Assembly (NCBI GenBank): GCA_025351145.1
Contig: JANXWM010000273.1
Coordinates: forward strand, 1-5,594
DNA length: 5,594 nt
Direction: 5' to 3'
DNA from: Chitinophagaceae bacterium
Lineage (GTDB): Bacteria; Bacteroidota; Bacteroidia; Chitinophagales; Chitinophagaceae
Under the pieces are notes generated by a model. The model saw nothing but the letters and a program-made list of their open reading frames with translations, did no database searches and had not been told where the DNA came from. The stretch's first letter is position 1; the number at the start of each line of letters is the position of its first letter. This document shows positions 1 to 5,594 of the stretch, piece after piece. The position numbers and the translations under genes were made by a program.

Positions 1-47
1 TCTTTCCATGTGTTGTTTTTTATATGCTGAAAGTTATACCAATTATA

Positions 48-120
48 CATTTTTTATGAACCAGGCTGCATTGCTGCTATGACACTTATCTTGCGTCGCA
101 CTCTTCAACGCTTTGCTCTT
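48..120 (-). repeat. Dispersed repeat, copy A (short form)
   Basis: On the minus strand, AAGAGTGCGACGCAA (105-91) is identical to the core of copy C. After 24 bases comes GCCTGGTTC (66-58), the counterpart of GCTGGTATC in copy B, then TATA-rich sequence with six A (55-50). The left part before the core is only weakly similar to copy C, so the boundary there is approximate. It points away from copy B, 160 bases away. Confidence 0.6.
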
Positions 121-186
121 TACTGAACATCGTGCAACACCCTGCACTTTATGTTACTGCTTAATAAATTACGTAACCATTTAGAT

Positions 187-316
187 CTAAGTAGCTGCAT
201 AAATTTCATTTGCAACCCTGCACCGGAAACCAGGCGATGCCACTTGCACTACAGATGAACGTAATGCGACGCAACGAAGATGCCATAAAATACTAAAGCT
301 GGTATCCAAAAAAAAA
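187..316 (+). repeat. Dispersed repeat, copy B (long form) with A-tract
   Basis: Positions 187-305 match copy D (minus strand, 4468-4351) at about 84%. The longest unbroken identities are CCGGAAACCAGG-type and GGCGATGCCA blocks (225-242) and the core TGCGACGCAACGA (265-277). The element ends in AGCTGGTATCC followed by nine A (308-316), as in copy C. It sits directly downstream of the fucosidase stop codon (326-328). On that gene's transcript the A-tract becomes a U-tract ten bases after the stop, without a good hairpin before it. Confidence 0.85.
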
Positions 317-325
317 TTATGGCTA

Positions 326-2407
326 TTAATTCGTAATCACATCTATTTCAGCATATCCTATATTATCGTTATGCTCTGTATTCTTCAAAGCGCTGAGTTT
401 GATATAACGCGCTTTTACGCGTTCAAAATTCTTAGTCTGCCATAGAGGGTTATTCCTGATATTAGAGAATTCGCCCTGGCTTACAAGTTTCCATTCTATA
501 TTGTCTTCTGAAACATAAAACTGGTAGTCAGTAATAATACCGGGGTTCCATAGCGTTTGCTCTGGCAGGTATCTGAAGCCGCTAAGATTTTCCTCATTTC
601 CAAGATCAATTATTAAATCAACGGGCAATTTTTTATCCTTGCTTTGATGCCATGCAGTAGCCGGATTTCCGTCAAGAATTGCACTAGCTTTTTCATCTTC
701 TGTTCCCACAATTTTCCAATTCTTTTTTTCAATATCGAATTTCTCATGTGTCATGGGGCTGCTTTTACCAGAAGCAGGTTCATAAGCAATTGCACTAACC
801 TGCACTTTCCCTTCTGTTTGAAAAGGGGCAGTATATTTTTTTGATTTTGCTGTAGGTATAGTTCCATCCATTGTATAATAAACAACTGATTCTGCATCCG
901 CAGGTATAATATTTATATCGCCGGACTGGCTTCTGATAATAGAGGGAGAGGCCAGTATTTGCGGTGCATTATAAATGCTGATGTTGGAAATTAGCGGGCA
1001 GGCTTTTGAATCAGTAATACTAAAACGAACCTTTGTTGCTTTTACAGTTGAGAAACGAAGGATACGTTTATACCCGATGGTTGTGGCGTTGGCCACCTCT
1101 TTCCAGTTGCCGTCAACAAGCGCTTCCACCGTAAAGGTTTTCACACGTTGGCCCAACCGGATATATTCCTGCACCAGGAAACGGTTGAACTTTGTTGATT
1201 TGCCAAAATCAATTGTCAGTGAAGCGTTGGTTACATTATCATCTGTAGCCCAGTAAGTATTTTTATTGCTATCTGCTGCCATAGCTGCGGCAAACTGCTT
1301 TGCATTGCCACGAACATTTGACGCTGTCGCTTTGGTATTGGCTGCAAGGTTTACAGCAAATGCTTTTTTTACTGCATCGGCAAATGCAAGTGCCGCTTTT
1401 ACATCATTTTCATAAATCAACCCTTTTGTATCAATAGGAAAGTTAAGCAGCAATGTGCCATTGTGCCCAATGGAGTTGTAGTATGTTTCCATAAGTTGAG
1501 GCACTGTTTTTACCCTGCTGTTTTCGCCGGGATGGTAAAACCATTCCGGTCTGATGGAAGTGTTTACCTCAGCAGGCACCCATGCGTTTCCATTTTCAAC
1601 TCCGTAATGCAGCATTTCATAGGGCACATCACCGGTAGCGTTTAGCAAGCTCCAGTTTGTTTCGCCAACACTGCCTCCCTCGGTTCCAACCCAACGGAGA
1701 TCAGCCCTGTTACCGCCATCGTTCCAGATCACAATATTGGGTTGCAATTTGCGAATGAGCTTATAAGTATTTGCCCAATCATAGTAAGTCTTCGCATCTA
1801 TTTTACGTGTTTCATTGGCGCCCCCATAATATCCTGAACCACCATTGGCACCATCGAACCAAATTTCGAAAATAGGTCCATAGTTGGTGAGCAACTCGGT
1901 AAGCTGATTGCGGAAGTAAGTAATGTATTCTGGTTTGCCATAATCGGTGCTGTTTCTATCCCAGGGTGATAAGTAGATACCTAACTTTAAACCATATTCT
2001 TTACAGGCATCGGCCATTTCCTTAACTACATCGCCTTTGCCGTTTTTCCAGGGAGCGTTTTTCACAGAATACTCTGTGTACTTGGAAGGCCAGAGACAAA
2101 AACCGCAGTGATGTTTTGCGGTGATTATAATTCCTTTCATGCCTGCTTCTTTGCAGGTACGTGCCCACTGGCGGCAATCTAATTTTTCAGGATTAAACAA
2201 CTTTACATCTTCATTGCCGTAACCCCAGGACTGGTCTGTATAAGTATTCAATGAGAAATGAACGAAAGCATAGTATTCCATTTCCTGCCATCGCATTTGG
2301 TTCTCCGTAGGAACAGGACCAAAAGGGGCAGGAGCTTTTGTTTGGGCGTATGAGAAGCTGCTTATAAATAAGCAGAACAGCATTATCATAGAATGAAACC
2401 TTGACAT
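326..2407 (-). CDS. Secreted GH29 alpha-L-fucosidase with two F5/8 type C domains
   Basis: 693 residues from the Met at 2407. An open frame extends 39 codons further (to 2524), but that part reads through repeat copy C. The Met at 2407 directly opens a signal peptide (hydrophobic MIMLFCLFISS, cleavage likely at SYA/Q, residues 21/22) and follows an A-rich leader GTTAAAAAACAAT. No Cys follows the hydrophobic stretch in lipobox position, so it is probably periplasmic or released. Residues about 25-350 are the GH29 barrel: KHHCGFCLWPSKYTEYSV (98-115), WKNGKGDVV (120-128), EIWFDGANG with Asp185 as nucleophile, and WVGTEGGSVGETNWS with Glu243 as probable acid/base. These signatures resemble the GH29-B type (alpha-1,3/4-fucosidases). 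Then come an F5/8 type C domain (about 352-480), a chitobiase/hexosaminidase C-terminal-like Ig domain (about 482-558, YYTMDGTIPT) and a second F5/8 type C domain (about 560-691, AILDGNPATAWH, DLIIDLG). It removes terminal L-fucose. Which glycan is inferred only from the neighbours. Confidence 0.9.
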   Translation of the reverse strand: MSRFHSMIMLFCLFISSFSYAQTKAPAPFGPVPTENQMRWQEMEYYAFVHFSLNTYTDQSWGYGNEDVKLFNPEKLDCRQWARTCKEAGMKGIIITAKHHCGFCLWPSKYTEYSVKNAPWKNGKGDVVKEMADACKEYGLKLGIYLSPWDRNSTDYGKPEYITYFRNQLTELLTNYGPIFEIWFDGANGGSGYYGGANETRKIDAKTYYDWANTYKLIRKLQPNIVIWNDGGNRADLRWVGTEGGSVGETNWSLLNATGDVPYEMLHYGVENGNAWVPAEVNTSIRPEWFYHPGENSRVKTVPQLMETYYNSIGHNGTLLLNFPIDTKGLIYENDVKAALAFADAVKKAFAVNLAANTKATASNVRGNAKQFAAAMAADSNKNTYWATDDNVTNASLTIDFGKSTKFNRFLVQEYIRLGQRVKTFTVEALVDGNWKEVANATTIGYKRILRFSTVKATKVRFSITDSKACPLISNISIYNAPQILASPSIIRSQSGDINIIPADAESVVYYTMDGTIPTAKSKKYTAPFQTEGKVQVSAIAYEPASGKSSPMTHEKFDIEKKNWKIVGTEDEKASAILDGNPATAWHQSKDKKLPVDLIIDLGNEENLSGFRYLPEQTLWNPGIITDYQFYVSEDNIEWKLVSQGEFSNIRNNPLWQTKNFERVKARYIKLSALKNTEHNDNIGYAEIDVITN

Positions 2408-2469
2408 ATTGTTTTTTAACTTTTGTGTGGTTACTATACTGTGCACCTGATAAAATTGTGCATTGCTAA

Positions 2470-2544
2470 ATAATGAACCGAAAGCACAAGAGTGCGACGC
2501 AACGAAAGCTTCATGCCTGTTCAATAGCCGGGATCAAAAAAAAA
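2470..2544 (+). repeat. Dispersed repeat, copy C (short form) with A-tract
   Basis: Contains AAGAGTGCGACGCAA (2488-2502), identical over 15 bases to copy A on the minus strand. After 24 bases comes GCCGGGATC (2527-2535), the counterpart of GCTGGTATC in copy B, then nine A (2536-2544). Similarity to copies B and D is confined to the core and 3' box, so the left boundary is approximate. It lies between GH5 and GH29. Read backwards it is open in frame with the fucosidase gene, which produces a false N-terminal extension of that gene. Confidence 0.65.
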
Positions 2545-2593
2545 TCAAAAAACTGAGCCTGCAAAACATATTATGAATGCTACAGGTCTCAGT
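2535..2593 (-). terminator. Probable intrinsic terminator after the GH5 gene
   Basis: On the minus strand, ACTGAGACCTG (2593-2583) pairs with CAGGCTCAGT (2561-2552). This gives a 10-bp stem with one bulged A and a 21-base loop. It is followed at once by six T, GA and nine T (2552-2536). The hairpin begins about 125 bases after the GH5 stop codon. If it works, the fucosidase gene needs its own promoter or depends on read-through. The large loop and bulge make it less than ideal. The T-tract is the complement of the A-tract that ends repeat copy C. In the opposite direction only a short T run (2597-2600) follows the stem. Confidence 0.6.
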
Positions 2594-2719
2594 ACCTTTT
2601 CATAACTGCTTATTGAGACAAGGAATCTTGATTGATATCAAATTCCGAGTTGCTATTTTATAATAAAAAATTTCGTTTATTATGTTTGGCAACATCTTTT
2701 TTAAAGGGTTCCTTCATAC

Positions 2720-4195
2720 TTAAAAGCCTGCCCCTGCGCGTAAAGAATCTAACTGCTGTTGACTATCTATTGTTTCGGTTTGCCTGTTAATTACTCCAGC
2801 CCACAAAAACGCCGAGAGTCCATTGGCACGGGCAGTTCTTACCATATGTCCAAAGAAATGTGCGGTTGATGTTAAAGACAATATTGAATCTGCCGGGGTT
2901 GGACAATTATCGGCATGGTATTGTACACCAAATTCGCCAATTAGTACAGGGATGTTTTTATCTACAAAAGATTTCTTTGCCAATTGCATGTTGCTCTCCA
3001 TATAGCCTTCTTCAGCATCTGCATTTGAGTTATGTAAGGTGTCATCGGTTGAATGAAAGTTGGCACCCCAATAACGCCACTCTGCTCCCCAGCTTGCATC
3101 ACCACCTAATATACAAAAATTAGCAGGAGAGTAATAGTGAACTTCCAATATCAATTTATCAGGAACCGCATCGTATGGCATACCCGGTATTGCGCCGGGA
3201 GCAAAATAATTTGCCAAATCAAGCGATGTGCTTGGTGCCTGAAGCACTAAAGTACGATACGCATTTTTTCCACCTGTAGAGCGAACCGCATTGATAAATA
3301 TCTGGTGAAAAGCATACAAATTGGTACTTGATGTTAAATCATTGGCATCAGGTTCATTGGCACTGGCTAACATCAAATGCTCATCGAAATCACGCATGGT
3401 GGTAGCCACTTGTTCCCAAATAGCCTTTTGTATAGCTTTTACTGTATCTAATTTAGCTCCCGTTGCTTTACACTCAAGAAATCCATTGTCATAATGGTCG
3501 TTGAGTAAAACGTACAAACCGTCATTAAAACAATATTGAACAACCTGTTTTACCCTGCTAAGCCAGGCTGCATCAATTTGTCCGGTGGTACTATTTGAAT
3601 GTGCGTACCAATTACATGGAAGCCGTATAGCATTGAAACCTGCCATTTTAAGTGTATCAATCAGTGTTTGCGTAATTACAGGATTTCCCCATCCGGTTTC
3701 TCCTCCCGGTGCTTCCATCGTGTTCCAGATATTCATCCCCATTTTAATATTTGCGTTAATCTGCATAGCGGTACTACTCATGCCTGTGGCATCGGGTGCT
3801 ATGGGTGATGTATTATACGAAACAAATATTACAGGTGTCTGAACTACTGTAATGCGCCGGGATTGGTCATTCGCAGAATTAAGTTTTAGAAGTACTGTAC
3901 GGCTAATGCCGGTAGTATTAGCCGGAGCAGTTAAAGTAATGGTTACATCACCGCTATTGCCGGAAGTTTGGCTCAAATGAAGCCAGCCAAGGCCAGTGGT
4001 ATCAATACTCCAGGTGGCGTTACAGGTAAAATTCAGCAAGACAGTTCCTCCTTCAGCCAATATTGTATCTGTAATATTTGAAAGTATTAGCTGTGGGGTA
4101 TTATTGGTTTTCTTACAGGAATAAAAAGCTGAAATTGTTACTAATATTCCCAATAAAAATGAAAGGTTTCTGATCTTTAAATAAATTATTTTCAT
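2720..4195 (-). CDS. BACON-domain GH5 (GH5_4-like) endo-beta-glucanase/xyloglucanase lipoprotein
   Basis: 491 residues. The N-terminus is a lipoprotein signal: basic start, hydrophobic segment about 10-25, and a loose lipobox AFYSC with Cys27 as the lipidated residue. The Met at 4195 fits this signal and follows an A-rich leader (AACTAAAAAAAGTAT) without a clear Shine-Dalgarno sequence. Residues about 34-121 are a BACON domain (ATWSID, WLHLSQTSGNSG, ITVVQT). Residues about 130-491 are a GH5 (beta/alpha)8 barrel: MGMNIWNTMEAPGGETGWGNP (151-171, as GMNIWNT and ETGWGNP), AIRLPCNWY, the NEP motif with Glu281 as acid/base, VHYYSP (352-357) and IGEFG with Glu421 as nucleophile. The ETGWGNP segment and the BACON fusion point to subfamily 4, as in the Bacteroides ovatus xyloglucan endo-hydrolase BoGH5A. 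Expected role: internal cleavage of a beta-1,4-glucan backbone, probably xyloglucan. Mixed-linkage glucan or cellulose activity also occurs in GH5_4. The order SGBP then GH5 supports the same locus. Length and catalytic residues are complete. Confidence 0.9.
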   Translation of the reverse strand: MKIIYLKIRNLSFLLGILVTISAFYSCKKTNNTPQLILSNITDTILAEGGTVLLNFTCNATWSIDTTGLGWLHLSQTSGNSGDVTITLTAPANTTGISRTVLLKLNSANDQSRRITVVQTPVIFVSYNTSPIAPDATGMSSTAMQINANIKMGMNIWNTMEAPGGETGWGNPVITQTLIDTLKMAGFNAIRLPCNWYAHSNSTTGQIDAAWLSRVKQVVQYCFNDGLYVLLNDHYDNGFLECKATGAKLDTVKAIQKAIWEQVATTMRDFDEHLMLASANEPDANDLTSSTNLYAFHQIFINAVRSTGGKNAYRTLVLQAPSTSLDLANYFAPGAIPGMPYDAVPDKLILEVHYYSPANFCILGGDASWGAEWRYWGANFHSTDDTLHNSNADAEEGYMESNMQLAKKSFVDKNIPVLIGEFGVQYHADNCPTPADSILSLTSTAHFFGHMVRTARANGLSAFLWAGVINRQTETIDSQQQLDSLRAGAGF

Positions 4196-4350
4196 ATACT
4201 TTTTTTAGTTTATTGCCGATATAATTACTTGATTTTATGCAGTTCAAAAATGACCCACAGGATATTCAATTACATGAACCCCTGCAGGCCCTGTTGTTTG
4301 CCATATGAGAGACTCATTCATGGAAGCTGTTTAAAAATGAAAGATTTATA

Positions 4351-4468
4351 ATACCAGCTATAGTTTTCATGGCATCATCGTTGCGTCGCAATCCGTTCAT
4401 CTGTTGTAAAAATGGCATCGCCTGGTTTCCTTCGCAGTGTTTCAAACAAAATTTATACAGCTTCTTAG
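4351..4468 (-). repeat. Dispersed repeat, copy D (long form)
   Basis: Read on the minus strand, this matches copy B (187-305) at about 100 of 119 aligned positions with one single-base gap. It contains fully conserved blocks GGAAACCAGGCGATGCCA, CAGATGAACG and TGCGACGCAACGA, and ends in AGCTGGTAT. It begins about 10 bases after the SGBP stop codon and fills most of the gap before the GH5 gene. Unlike copies B and C it has no long A-tract after the AGCTGGTAT box; the sequence continues as TATAAATC. A 52-codon open frame runs through it (4314-4472), but comparison with copy B argues that it is not translated. No transposase or target-site duplication is visible. Confidence 0.85.
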
Positions 4469-4477
4469 GCATTGTTT

Positions 4478-5594
4478 TTATTTGATTTTTACCACTCTTA
4501 AATTATCAAATGCACCATAAAAGCCCGTTGCGGTGTTCAAGGTGCTATAGTTATGTATATACATTGTACACCCACTGTTTCCTGATGCCCCTAATAAATC
4601 AGCAAATTTTGTCATTGAAGCTCCTTTGCCAGCGCCAAGCGTAGCATCAGTTTTACGGAACGTAGTAAAAGGAATGGTCACGGTTAACCAACCTTTTGTA
4701 GTGTACGGTGCTGTGGTAACTGCAGATATTTGCCATGGTTCCCACCGGGCTATATATGTATTGTCGGAACTTTGAATATCAATTGTACCACCATTCCATT
4801 GTTGCGGGATATTTACTTCAAACTTAAATGCCCAATCCCCAATCGGATCATTAATATTGGCTGTTGGCACCCATTGTGTCCCATTCATAAGTATGGCATA
4901 ATTAGAATAGGTATTCCCTTCACCAGCAGACAGGATACTATTTTTTAATGACATGTAAAGACTTGGATTACCTTGAAAATCAGGGTTATAGGGTGGCCAT
5001 CCGGAGTTAGGATCGCCACTGTTCAAGGTGGCTCCACCCCACCACTGCCAATTAAAATTACCACTCCATTCCCAATTTGATATTGATCCTAATCCTGCTA
5101 TATCATTCACTTTATACGACGTTGTGGCTGTGCCAAATGGTGTTGTAATAGATACCGGTCCGCTTTGAGAAAGTGCTGGCAAAACAAACCCTACAGAACT
5201 ACCATCACCGGATGAAATAAACGATGTTATTTCAGTTCCTGCAAAAGAGAACGATTGAATACTTTTCAGGTAAGTGCCATAAACATACACGGAATCGCCT
5301 GCGAGCGCATTTTCATTGGAAACACCGGTAATGGTGGGCGTAGCCACTATTGCAAATGCCACCGAACCACCTTTTGTAGTTAGCAATACCTGGTCGCTGG
5401 GTGCTTGTGCCGGCATAAGAAAACCAAGAGAAGTTCCATAAATATCTGAATGGAATGATGTAATGTCATTTCCTGCATAAGAAAAACTTTGAACCAGGAA
5501 TAAATTTGTACCATATAAAAAAACAGAGTTTCCCGGGTTAGCAAATACATTGGAAATGGCCGTAATAGTTGGTGCACCAGGTCCTAATTTAAAG
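4478..5594 (-). CDS. Surface glycan-binding protein, SGBP-B-like (IPT/TIG repeats plus xyloglucan-binding-type C-terminal domain), 5' truncated by the window
   Basis: The frame is open from the window edge (first whole codon at 5593) to a TAA at 4478-4480, giving 371 visible residues. The Met at 5416 lies inside a domain repeat and is not the start; the true start and signal peptide are outside the window. Visible residues 6-84 and 86-163 are two Ig-like IPT/TIG repeats sharing the pattern PTIT..SN, NSV/DSV..YGT.L, QSFS.AG and ITSF. Residues 164-371 form an aromatic-rich domain (NWEWSGNFNWQWW near 173-185, ARWEPWQ near 282-288, ending in a DNLRVVKI strand). This resembles the C-terminal glycan-binding domain of Bacteroides SGBP-B proteins from xyloglucan loci (Pfam SGBP_B_XBD type). 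Family knowledge: such proteins are outer-membrane, surface-exposed lipoproteins without catalysis that capture polysaccharide for a SusC/D transporter, and their Ig repeats act as a spacer. It lies upstream of the GH5 gene on the same strand, with a 282-base gap. The fold call is firm; xyloglucan specificity is inferred. Confidence 0.85.
   Translation of the reverse strand, partial: FKLGPGAPTITAISNVFANPGNSVFLYGTNLFLVQSFSYAGNDITSFHSDIYGTSLGFLMPAQAPSDQVLLTTKGGSVAFAIVATPTITGVSNENALAGDSVYVYGTYLKSIQSFSFAGTEITSFISSGDGSSVGFVLPALSQSGPVSITTPFGTATTSYKVNDIAGLGSISNWEWSGNFNWQWWGGATLNSGDPNSGWPPYNPDFQGNPSLYMSLKNSILSAGEGNTYSNYAILMNGTQWVPTANINDPIGDWAFKFEVNIPQQWNGGTIDIQSSDNTYIARWEPWQISAVTTAPYTTKGWLTVTIPFTTFRKTDATLGAGKGASMTKFADLLGASGNSGCTMYIHNYSTLNTATGFYGAFDNLRVVKIK
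5105..5578 (-). repeat. Two tandem IPT/TIG-like domain repeats inside the SGBP gene
   Basis: The two roughly 79-residue units align without large gaps and look about half identical by eye. Shared blocks are PTIT, YGT.L, QSF.(Y/F)AG, ITSF, GF..PA and a TT(K/P) turn near the end. The first unit is already complete near the window edge, so more copies may lie upstream. This suggests internal duplication that lengthens the stalk carrying the C-terminal glycan-binding domain. Confidence 0.8.

Larger units (their letters stand above)
1..325. other. Gene-free stretch downstream of the fucosidase gene
   Basis: It holds repeat copies A (48-120, minus) and B (187-316, plus). No credible gene, RNA gene or promoter is visible. 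Between them lies GTGCA-ACACCC-TGCAC (132-147), a 5-bp inverted repeat that also resembles the TGCAACCCTGCAC segment of copy B (211-223). Positions 1-47 show nothing recognisable. Confidence 0.7.
2408..2719. other. Gap between the GH5 and GH29 genes
   Basis: It holds, in transcription order, about 125 bases of AT-rich untranslated sequence, the probable GH5 terminator, repeat copy C, and a roughly 60-base leader for the fucosidase gene. No match to the Bacteroidota -33/-7 promoter (TTTG and TAnnTTTG) is good enough to call. The size of the gap and the terminator argue against tight translational coupling of the two genes. Confidence 0.6.

Noticed and set aside
308..331. Possible fucosidase terminator: AATTA/TAATT stem overlapping the stop codon, followed by a T-tract
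   Set aside because: The stem is five A/T pairs only and includes the stop codon, too weak to call. The T-tract is explained as the A-tract of repeat B.
2584..2619. Alternative hairpin GTCTCA...TGAGAC (plus strand 2587-2592 with 2614-2619)
   Set aside because: It competes with the better-placed hairpin at 2552-2593, has an A-C mismatch on the transcribed strand if extended, and has no T-tract behind it.
4218..4247. Possible GH5 promoter: TTTG at 4247-4244 with TATATCGG about 20 bases downstream on the minus strand
   Set aside because: The -7 part matches TAnnTTTG at only about half of its fixed positions, and such partial matches are common in AT-rich sequence.
4314..4472. A 52-codon open frame starting five bases after the SGBP stop (MPKKLYKFCLKH..., minus strand), with a partly similar reading in copy B
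   Set aside because: It lies within repeat D. In the shared frame the 17 base differences between D and B fall 8, 6 and 3 at codon positions 1, 2 and 3, the opposite of what protein constraint gives. The B copy also has an in-frame stop at its start and another near its end.
644..4948. Several plus-strand open frames of 60-93 codons opposite the three genes
   Set aside because: All are antisense to clear domain-bearing genes, have no recognisable domains and have cysteine-rich or low-complexity composition typical of shadow frames.
5380..5577. Minus-strand 65-codon open frame at the window edge
   Set aside because: It overlaps the SGBP gene in another frame. The SGBP frame here encodes a recognisable IPT repeat.

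Overview
The window looks like part of a polysaccharide-utilisation locus from a Bacteroidota bacterium, probably of the Chitinophagaceae/Sphingobacteriia type. The evidence is a SusE/F-position surface glycan-binding protein with Ig-like repeats, a BACON-domain lipoprotein glycoside hydrolase, an exported fucosidase with F5/8-type domains, A-rich leaders without a clear Shine-Dalgarno sequence, and AT-rich gaps. The lineage is inferred from gene content only.

All three genes are on the minus strand, so transcription runs from 5594 towards 1. (1) 4478-5594 is the 3' part of a surface glycan-binding protein: two tandem IPT/TIG-like repeats, then a C-terminal domain resembling the xyloglucan-binding domain of SGBP-B. 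Its 5' end lies outside the window. (2) 2720-4195 is a BACON plus GH5 (GH5_4-like) endo-glucanase/xyloglucanase lipoprotein. (3) 326-2407 is a secreted GH29 alpha-L-fucosidase with two F5/8-type C domains around a chitobiase-C-terminal-like Ig domain. By analogy with known xyloglucan loci, the SGBP would capture the glycan at the cell surface, the GH5 would cut the backbone, and the fucosidase would trim fucosyl side chains. The substrate is inferred.

The gaps are not empty. 1-325 holds two copies (A and B) of a dispersed repeat, 2408-2719 holds one (C), and 4196-4477 holds one (D). All carry the core TGCGACGCAA, and 22-24 bases later a GCYGG-type box; in B and C this is followed by nine A. 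B and D are about 84% identical over about 119 bases and lie in inverted orientation about 4 kb apart, enclosing the GH5-GH29 pair. A likely intrinsic terminator follows the GH5 gene, and its T-tract is the A-tract of repeat C read on the other strand.

The enzymes belong to known families. The least explained feature is the repeat family and its placement in every gap. No CRISPR array, tRNA, rRNA, transposase or phage gene is visible.
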